Below, piece after piece: positions 58,051 through 64,000 of a DNA stretch of 64,000 nt. The notes under the pieces were generated by a model. It made no database searches. It was given only the letters and a program-made list of their open reading frames with translations, and was not told the origin of the DNA. The first letter of the stretch is position 1, and every line of letters begins with the position of its first letter. The stretch is from Streptomyces sp. A1136 (lineage in GTDB: Bacteria > Actinomycetota > Actinomycetes > Streptomycetales > Streptomycetaceae), in NCBI RefSeq assembly GCF_004795055.1, contig NZ_SSBJ01000016.1, positions 106,489 to 170,488 of the forward strand, read 5' to 3'. The position numbers were made by a program, and so were the translations under genes.

Positions 58051-58185
58051 TCCAACCCGATCCGACTTCGGTCCTGTACGCGGCTACGCGGCCTCCCGGC
58101 GCCACCCTTGCCGACGGCCTTCCCCACCCGCTGCCCCCGCCACCTCCGGGGAACAGGACCCCGTGACATCCGAAACGGAGCCGTC

Positions 58186-59226
58186 ATGCCGTCCGCGCAC
58201 CCTTCTCCCTCCTCCTCTCCCCTCGCCTCGGCCGTCCCCTCGCTCGCGGTCATCGACCTGTCGCGGGCGGACGATCCCGCCGAGCGCGCCGACTTCCTCA
58301 AGCAGTTGCACGCCGCCGCCCGCGACAGCGGCTTCCTGTACCTGACCGGGCACGGCATCAGCGAGGCCGAAACCGCCCGCATCCTCGAACTGACCAGGGC
58401 TTTCTTCGACCTCCCCGAGGCGGACCGGCTGGCGGTCAGCAACCTGAACTCGCCCCACTTCCGCGGTTACACCCGGATCGGGCACGAGCTGACGGGCGGG
58501 GCCTCGGACTGGCGGGACCAACTGGACGTCGGCGCGGAGCGGCCCGCGACGGTGCCGGGCCCGGACGACCCGGCGTACATGTGGCTGGAGGGCCCCAACC
58601 AGTGGCCCGAGGCGCTGCCGGAGCTGCGCGAGGTGGTGCTGGACTGGCAGGCGCGACTCGCCTCGGTCGCCCACCGGCTGCTGCGGGAGCTGCTGGCCTC
58701 GATCGGCGCCCCGCCGGACTTCTTCGACGCGGCCTTCGCCGACCGGCCCCACCTGCACACGAAGCTGATCCGCTACCCGGGATCGGCCCCGTCGGGCACG
58801 GACCAGGGCGTCGGCGCGCACAAGGACTACGGCTTCCTGACGCTGCTGCTCCAGGACTCGGTGGGCGGGCTCCAGGTGGTGCGGGACGGCGGCTACGTCG
58901 ACATCCCGCCGCGGCCGGGGGCGTTCGTCGTCAACCTGGGCGAGCTGTTGGAGATCGCGACGGAGGGCTACCTGACGGCCACCGACCACCGGGTGGTGAG
59001 CCCGCCGGGGGCGGTGGAGCGGTTCTCGGTGCCGTTCTTCTACAACCCGCGGCTGGACGCGGTGGTGGAGACGGTGCCGGGCGACTACCTGCGGGCGGCG
59101 CCGGGTGTGGCCCACGACGCGTCGAACCCGCTGCACGCGGAGTACGGCCGCAACGAGCTCAAGGGATGGGTCCGAGCCCACCCCGAGGTGGCGCGCCGCT
59201 GGCACCCGGAGCTGGTCGGGGCGTAG
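58186..59226 (+). CDS. Fe(II)/2-oxoglutarate dioxygenase (isopenicillin N synthase family)
   Basis: A 346-residue oxygenase. The fold starts after a Ser/Pro-rich lead (residues 1-20) with AVIDLSRADDPAERADFL; GFLYLTGHGI is the N-terminal DIOX_N signature. The iron ligands are His and Asp in GVGAHKDYGFLTLLLQD and His in LTATDHRVVSP; Arg in VERFSVPFFYNP binds 2-oxoglutarate. The ATG at 58186 has CGGAG five bases upstream. No clear biosynthetic cluster adjoins, so the substrate is unknown. Its leader-peptide neighbour suggests sulfur-linked expression. Confidence 0.9.
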   Translation: MPSAHPSPSSSPLASAVPSLAVIDLSRADDPAERADFLKQLHAAARDSGFLYLTGHGISEAETARILELTRAFFDLPEADRLAVSNLNSPHFRGYTRIGHELTGGASDWRDQLDVGAERPATVPGPDDPAYMWLEGPNQWPEALPELREVVLDWQARLASVAHRLLRELLASIGAPPDFFDAAFADRPHLHTKLIRYPGSAPSGTDQGVGAHKDYGFLTLLLQDSVGGLQVVRDGGYVDIPPRPGAFVVNLGELLEIATEGYLTATDHRVVSPPGAVERFSVPFFYNPRLDAVVETVPGDYLRAAPGVAHDASNPLHAEYGRNELKGWVRAHPEVARRWHPELVGA

Positions 59227-59287
59227 CGCCCCGGGAGCGGGCGGCCGGGGGCGGCCCGAGCCGGGGCCGAACGAGGCGGTAGGGGAA

Positions 59288-60544
59288 CTAGGGCCGGGCC
59301 GGGGCGGAGTGCTTGGCGTCCTTCGGGGGCGGGGCGCCGTCGGAGTCGTCCGACACCGCGAGCCAGGTGCCGACGCCGACGGCCGCGGCCAGCGTCACCG
59401 CCGACACCGACAGCATCAGCCGGCGCTTGCGCACCGCCTCGGCCCGGTGCCGCGCCGAACCCGGCCGGTGGCCGCCGGCCGGGCGCGGCACCCGGGCCGT
59501 GCCCAGTGCGCCGCCGGCCAGCTCGTCCGGTCCGGGTACCCGCATCGAGGTGTGCGTGTCCCGGTTGGAGTCGGTGGCCGAGCCGGGGACGAGCGGCACC
59601 ACGCCCCGCCGCCGCGTCAGGTCGGCGGGGACGCTCTCCTCGGCCTGCGCGGTCTCCTGCTCCGCGTCGTCCGGCTCGTCCACGTCCAGCGGCGGCATCC
59701 CGGCCAGCAGCGGCAACAGGTCCCGCAGCCGGGTCGACAGCTCGGAGGCGCGCAGGCGGGACGCCGGGGCCTTGGCCAGGCACTGCACCATCAGCTGCCA
59801 CAGCTCGTCCGGGATACCCGGCAGCGGGACCACCGTCTCGGTGACGTGCCGCCGCAGCACCGCGCCGGGGTGGCCGCCCCCGAACGGGGTGAACCCGGCC
59901 AGCAGCTCGTAGAGCACCGTGGCCAGGGCGTATATGTCGACGGCCGCCCGCGGGGGCAGCCCCTCCACGATCTCCGGGGCCAGGTAGTCCGGCGTGCCGA
60001 TGATCCGGGTGCTGGGCGCCGACGCCCGGCCCGCCGCGGTCCGCCGCGGCGAGTCGATCAGCTTGGCGACGCCGAAGTCGGTCAACAGCGCGGGGTGGGC
60101 GCCGCCGGGGCCGAGCGGCCCCTGCATGTCCAGCAGGACGTTCTCGGGCTTCACGTCGCGGTGCACGACGCCCGCCGCGTGGGCGGCGGCCAGCGCGTCG
60201 GCGACGTCCGCGACGATGGCCACGGCCGCCTCGGGGGCCAGCCGGCGCTCCCGGTCGAGGCGGGTGCGCAGGTCCGTACCGCGTACGAGGTCCATGACGA
60301 GGGCGAGGTCGTCGCCGTCCACGACGAGGTCGCGGACGGAGACGACGTGCGGGTGGTCCAGGCCGAGCAGCGCGCTGCGCTCCTGGACGAAGCGTCCGAC
60401 CAGCTCCTGGTCGGACGCGAGGTCCTCGCGCAGCAGTTTGACGGCGACGGGCCCGTCCGGCCCCTCGCCCAGCCACACCGTGCCCGCGCTGCCGCGCCCC
60501 AGGATCTGGTGCGCGGTGTACCGGCTGCCGATCTTCCGTGCCAC
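59288..60544 (-). CDS. pkaB: Serine/threonine protein kinase PkaB
   Basis: A 418-residue Hanks-type kinase. The glycine loop is ILGRGSAGTVWLGEG, the ATP Lys is in VAVKLLRE, the catalytic loop is HRDVKPENVLLD near residue 133, the DFG is in LTDFGVAKL, and APE is seen as YLAPEI. A juxtamembrane region rich in charged residues leads to a membrane helix at about 376-397 (LMLSVSAVTLAAAVGVGTWL), then a short outer tail. The start is the GTG at 60544 behind GGGAG. Upstream pkaA and gene order give the name. PkaB autophosphorylates on Ser/Thr in S. coelicolor; targets here are unknown. Confidence 0.92.
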   Translation of the reverse strand: MARKIGSRYTAHQILGRGSAGTVWLGEGPDGPVAVKLLREDLASDQELVGRFVQERSALLGLDHPHVVSVRDLVVDGDDLALVMDLVRGTDLRTRLDRERRLAPEAAVAIVADVADALAAAHAAGVVHRDVKPENVLLDMQGPLGPGGAHPALLTDFGVAKLIDSPRRTAAGRASAPSTRIIGTPDYLAPEIVEGLPPRAAVDIYALATVLYELLAGFTPFGGGHPGAVLRRHVTETVVPLPGIPDELWQLMVQCLAKAPASRLRASELSTRLRDLLPLLAGMPPLDVDEPDDAEQETAQAEESVPADLTRRRGVVPLVPGSATDSNRDTHTSMRVPGPDELAGGALGTARVPRPAGGHRPGSARHRAEAVRKRRLMLSVSAVTLAAAVGVGTWLAVSDDSDGAPPPKDAKHSAPARP

Positions 60545-60711
60545 GACTGCTCCCTCAGCGGCTGGCGTACGCACCAAAGCTACGCGGCCGGGTGCGGGTT
60601 TTAGGCCAGTAGGGGGTCCGATTCGCGGCGACCTTCACTTCTGCGGGCGAAAACACGTCCCAGAAGTCGACAAATCCACGAACTGAGTGCCAAGCCCGTC
60701 GTGACGGTGCC

Positions 60712-62424
60712 TCAGGAGCCTCCGCTCCCGGCGGAGTCGCCGAGGGTGGAGACCCAGTCGGCGGCGTCCCGGCCCCAGGTCCACAGCTGGTCCCACCAGC
60801 CCTTGCCGGTGCCGATCCACTCCTGGAGCGGGGTCAGCTCCCACACCAGCCAGCCCGCGACGAAGAAGAGCAGGATCATCACCAGGCAGCCCTTGAGGCA
60901 GCCGAGACCGGGGATGCGGACCGGGTTGGCGCTGCGGCGGCGCGGCTCGCGCGGCTCCCGGGGGGCCGGCGGCTGCGGCGGCGGGGCCTGCGGCCGGACC
61001 GGCGGCTGGTACGGCTGCTGCGGCTGCTGCGGCTGTCGGTACTGGGGCTGCTGCGGGGGCTGCGGCTGCTGGTACTGCGGAGGCTGCGGCGCGTACTGCT
61101 GCGGCTGGTACTGCTGCGGCTGCCGATACTGCTGCGGCGGCTGCTGCGGCTGCTGCCGGTACGGGGGCTGCTGGGGCGGCGGGGGTGCCTGCCGCTGCGG
61201 ACGGCGGCGCAGGGGGTCCTCGTCGGGGCTGAGGTAGTGCATCTGCGTCTGCTCGTTGCGGTCCCGGGCGGCCCGCATCTGCGACTGCCACGGGTGCGGC
61301 TGGTCCGGCCGTTCCACCGGCGGCATGACGGAGGTCGCGTCCGCGGCCGGTGCCCCCGTGTTCGGCAGCACGGTCGTCGCGTCGGCCCCGCCGACGGGCG
61401 GCATCACGCTGGTCATGGCATTGGGGTCGTAGGCGCCCGTCGGGGAGGACGCCCCGGCGGGCAGTACCTGGGTCGCGTCCGAGGAGCCCTGGGCCGCCGG
61501 TACCGGCGCGGGCGAGGGGTCGGGCGCGAGCAGCGCGCCGACGCCGAGCGCGGCCTCCACCTCGGCGGGCGAGGAGTGCACGCCGATACCGGACGCGACC
61601 ACGCGCAGGCCGCGCGCCAGGCTCTCGGCGCTGGGGCGCTCGTCCGGCTCCTTGCTCAGGCAGTGCCGGATCACCGTCCAGACCGGCTCCGGCAGGCTCG
61701 GCGGGCGCTGCGGCTCCTCGCTGAGGTGGCGGTGGAGCACTTCGAGCGCGGTGCCACCGGCGAACGGCGGGCGTCCGGTGACCAGTTCGTAGAGCAGGAT
61801 GCCGGCGCCGTAGATGTCGACGGCGGAGGTCTGCGGGCGGCCCTCCGCGGACTCGGGCGCGACGTAGGCGGGAGTGCCGACGAACTCGTGCGTGCGCGTC
61901 AGACCCGGGGAGTCGGCGAGGCGGGCGATGCCGAAGTCCGTGAGCATCGGCTTCATCTGGCCGTGGCGCTCGTCGAGGAGGACGTTGGCCGGCTTCAGGT
62001 CGCGGTGCACGACCCCGTCGGCGTGGCTGGCCGCGAGCGCGTCCGCGATCTGGGCGGTCAGCAGGCTCGCGGCGACGGGGCTGAAGGGGCCGTTCTCGCG
62101 GATGTACCTGTGCAGGTCCGGACCGTCGATCAGGTCCATGACGAGGGCCAGCAGGTCGCCCTCGACGACGAGGTCGCGCGTGCGCACGATGTTGGGGTGC
62201 GTCAGGCGCAGCAGGACGGAGCGCTCGCGCAGGAAGCGCATGACGATGTCCGGGTCCTGGGCCAGCTCCTCCTTGAGGACCTTGATGGCCACCGTCTCGC
62301 CGGGCTGTCCGGCGACGGCCGCCTCCGCACCGGCAGCCTCCCGCTGGCGGGCACGCCAGACGGTACCCGTGGCGCCGCGCCCGAGGGGCTCCTCAAGCAG
62401 GTACTTGCTGCCCACTGGCCGCAC
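60712..62424 (-). CDS. pkaA: Serine/threonine protein kinase PkaA
   Basis: A 570-residue Hanks-type kinase. The kinase domain is about residues 8-280, with LGRGATGTVWRAR, VAIKVLKEE, HRDLKPANVLLD, TDFGIARL and YVAPESAEG. The linker (about 300-505) is rich in Gln and Pro (PPPPQQPPYRQQPQQPPQQY) and encoded by slipped 9-base GCTGCGGCT-type units. A single membrane helix at about 513-529 (VMILLFFVAGWLVW) is followed by a Trp-rich C-terminal tail outside the cell. The start is the GTG at 62424 behind GGGGAG. It is upstream of pkaB by 167 bases on the same strand. Confidence 0.92.
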   Translation of the reverse strand: MRPVGSKYLLEEPLGRGATGTVWRARQREAAGAEAAVAGQPGETVAIKVLKEELAQDPDIVMRFLRERSVLLRLTHPNIVRTRDLVVEGDLLALVMDLIDGPDLHRYIRENGPFSPVAASLLTAQIADALAASHADGVVHRDLKPANVLLDERHGQMKPMLTDFGIARLADSPGLTRTHEFVGTPAYVAPESAEGRPQTSAVDIYGAGILLYELVTGRPPFAGGTALEVLHRHLSEEPQRPPSLPEPVWTVIRHCLSKEPDERPSAESLARGLRVVASGIGVHSSPAEVEAALGVGALLAPDPSPAPVPAAQGSSDATQVLPAGASSPTGAYDPNAMTSVMPPVGGADATTVLPNTGAPAADATSVMPPVERPDQPHPWQSQMRAARDRNEQTQMHYLSPDEDPLRRRPQRQAPPPPQQPPYRQQPQQPPQQYRQPQQYQPQQYAPQPPQYQQPQPPQQPQYRQPQQPQQPYQPPVRPQAPPPQPPAPREPREPRRRSANPVRIPGLGCLKGCLVMILLFFVAGWLVWELTPLQEWIGTGKGWWDQLWTWGRDAADWVSTLGDSAGSGGS

Positions 62425-62545
62425 GTCTCGCGCTCCCCTGCTGTCGTGTTTCTGTCGTCTGGTTTCGGATGATTCCGAGCTGTGTTTTCCGGCCCACTCT
62501 AGGGGGTGTCCGGAGGGAAGACGCCGGGCGGCGGAGGTTGGTTGC

Positions 62546-62657
62546 CGCACATATGTGCGAAGAGTGAGGTTTGCGGGGTATGCCGGAGGCGATTTTCGGC
62601 AGGCCGTTGACCATATGTGCGCGGCGAGCGCACGGGACGATGATCAATCAAGATCAT
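62546..62657. promoter_or_regulatory. Repeated motif and palindromes in the pkaA/FHA divergent region
   Basis: The 445-base gap 62425-62869 contains a perfect 14-base palindrome CGCACATATGTGCG (62546-62559), a second copy of CATATGTGCG at 62612-62621, and ATGATC/GATCAT with a six-base spacer (62640-62657). The local AT content is high for this genome. The sites look like regulatory elements for pkaA and/or the FHA gene. No gene is seen in the gap. Confidence 0.5.
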
Positions 62658-62869
62658 TTATTGCCGGGGTCCGGGCGTGTTGTCCGTGACAGGTGCGAGG
62701 ATGCACCCGTACGGAACGGCCGGGACGGGAGCCCTGCCTTCCGGCAGACCTGACCGGACGACGCGTCCGTGCCGGGCGGGGGGTGATCGGGCGGGCTCGC
62801 CCGACCGTTCCCTTTCCCGGGCGCGCGCACCGTGCACTGCGCTCCGCGCAGAAGGGACCGCTGACGGCG

Positions 62870-64000
62870 ATGCAGATCCGGCTGACCGTCCTCGGGTCGC
62901 GCAGCGGCCACCAGACCGCGACCGCGCCCGCCGGCTGTGACGTGCTCGTCACCGCGCCCGCCGGTACCGCGCTGGCCGCGGTGGCCTCGGCGCTCGCGGC
63001 GACCGTGGGCGGACCCGACACGGGCGGCACGGTGGTGCTGTACGCGGGCGCCGAGCGGCTCGACCCCCAGCGCCGGATGCTGGGCGAACCGCCGCTGGTG
63101 GACGGGGCCGTGCTGGCGCTGCACGTGCCGGTACCGGACTTCGTGCCGAGCCTGCCCGAGGAGGGCCTGGAGGCCCCGCAGTTGCGGGTGGTGGCCGGAC
63201 CGGACGCGGGCGGGGTGCACCTGCTGCACCCGGGAGCGGTCCGGATCGGTCGGTCCTCGGACGCGGACGTACCGCTGGACGACCCGGACGTGTCGCGGCT
63301 GCACTGCACGGTGACGGTCCTGCCGGACGGACGCGTGACGGTGGCGGACCTCGGCTCGACGAACGGCACGACGCTGGACGGGGTGCCGGTGGGGGCGCGG
63401 GCGGTGTCCCTGGCGCCCGGCGCGTTGCTGCGGGTGGGCGAATCGACCCTTCGGCTGGCCGCGGGGGACACGGAGTCCGTCCTGCCGCTGACGCCGGACA
63501 TGGAGGGGCACCTGGCTCTGCCGGGAGCCCGTGACGGCGGCCGGGCGGCGGACGCGGGTCGCGGCTCGCGGGCGGGCCACGACGACCCCGACTCGGGATC
63601 GACCGGCGGCGCCGGGCGTTACGGCGGCCGGACGGCCGGCGGGGGCGCGGGCGCGGGCGCGGGCGAGGGAACCGGCCGTCACGACGGCCACGCCGTGGCC
63701 GGCCACAGCGGCGGTACGGGCGGATCGGGCGGGGCCCTCTCGGCCTCCGGCGGTCGGGGCGTGCCGGGTACGGGGCCGGCCGGCCGCCGTGACGACCTCG
63801 GCGCCGACGCGTACGGCCGCCACCCGGAGACGTCCGGAAGCGCGGGACCGGCCGGCCCGCGGAGCGCGGTCCCGGGGCTCGGCCCCGCCACCGGCGCCCT
63901 CCCCGGCGCACCCGCCACGCCATGGCCCGCGGCCGGCCGGCCCGGAACCCCCGACCCCCGCCCCGGCGCCCCCCGCGGCAGCCGGCCCGGCCCCGCCCCC
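62870..64000 (+). CDS. FHA-domain protein, 3' end outside the window
   Basis: An open frame of 377 codons starting at ATG 62870 and still open at the last base. The protein begins MQIRLTVLGSRSGHQTATAP, with a YukD-like N-terminal domain (about 1-90) then a FHA phosphothreonine-binding domain at about 105-200: RIGRSSDADVPLDDPDVSRL, HCTVTVLPDGRVTVADLGST, NGTTLDG. A Gly/Ala/Pro-rich linker follows to the window end. In streptomycetes such a start, next to pkaA, commonly continues into an FtsK/SpoIIIE- or EccC-like ATPase. That part is not visible, so it is inference. The FHA probably reads phosphorylation by the neighbouring kinases. Confidence 0.85.
   Translation, partial: MQIRLTVLGSRSGHQTATAPAGCDVLVTAPAGTALAAVASALAATVGGPDTGGTVVLYAGAERLDPQRRMLGEPPLVDGAVLALHVPVPDFVPSLPEEGLEAPQLRVVAGPDAGGVHLLHPGAVRIGRSSDADVPLDDPDVSRLHCTVTVLPDGRVTVADLGSTNGTTLDGVPVGARAVSLAPGALLRVGESTLRLAAGDTESVLPLTPDMEGHLALPGARDGGRAADAGRGSRAGHDDPDSGSTGGAGRYGGRTAGGGAGAGAGEGTGRHDGHAVAGHSGGTGGSGGALSASGGRGVPGTGPAGRRDDLGADAYGRHPETSGSAGPAGPRSAVPGLGPATGALPGAPATPWPAAGRPGTPDPRPGAPRGSRPGPAP

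Noticed and set aside
60960..61240. CRISPR-like repeats
   Set aside because: The 9-base periodicity in pkaA is low-complexity Gln/Pro coding sequence, not spaced repeats.

Overview
The window is about 73% GC, with long codon-biased genes, many GTG starts, several leaderless-looking promoters and a typical Streptomyces gene set (SsgA-like sporulation protein, PkaA/PkaB kinases, HupA, NnaR/NarK, tmRNA with a CC-free encoded 3' end). Gene order from clpS through murA-hupA-malic enzyme to ftsEX-smpB-prfB-pkaBA matches, from memory, the core-chromosome segment around SCO2916-SCO2976 of Streptomyces coelicolor. I therefore read it as a core region of a Streptomyces chromosome with a few accessory insertions. 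No insertion sequence, prophage, CRISPR array or rRNA was seen.

Layout. 0-10 kb: clpS and a DUF2017 gene (minus), the divergent NAD-salvage genes pncB and pncA, a large secreted M6 (immune inhibitor A) protease, two RDD membrane proteins and an SsgA-like protein. 10-23 kb: a GlcD-type flavin oxidase, a TPR protein, hpd with a divergent Lrp-type regulator, a helix-turn-helix regulator/MFS pair with a clear operator, a Lon-type (S16) protease, an IclR regulator, an SF2 helicase and a second MFS exporter ending in a GC-rich repeat field. 23-30 kb: tRNA-Cys, then a six-gene minus-strand set carrying WXG100-like proteins, a mycosin protease, a 782-residue DUF6571-like protein and a lipoprotein; this looks like an orphan type VII secretion substrate cluster. 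30-38 kb: a three-subunit molybdenum hydroxylase (xanthine dehydrogenase family) whose 2Fe-2S subunit has a repetitive N-terminal extension of about 474 residues, then a GH20 hexosaminidase, DUF3039 and YqgE. 38-45 kb: murA, hupA, malic enzyme and a HelR/HelD RNA polymerase motor. 45-52 kb: CGNR protein, GNAT, nnaR-narK with a GlnR-like box, LysR, MFS and a decayed YefM-YoeB toxin-antitoxin pair fused onto the MFS 3' end. 52-64 kb: ssrA, smpB, S41 protease, ftsX, ftsE, a small membrane protein, prfB, a short leader-peptide ORF with a downstream 2-oxoglutarate dioxygenase, pkaB, pkaA, and a FHA-domain gene cut off by the window end.

How parts work together: ftsE-ftsX-S41-smpB-ssrA read in one direction and combine cell-wall hydrolase control with ribosome rescue; NnaR and NarK form a nitrate module probably under GlnR; pncB and pncA form the nicotinamide to NaMN salvage route; the three hydroxylase subunits are translationally coupled by 4-base overlaps. 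The most interesting items are the type VII-like cluster, the operator-like inverted repeats before pncB and the 15.1-kb regulator, the TA remnant, the leader peptide at 57.96 kb and the 44-base perfect palindrome at 45.93 kb.
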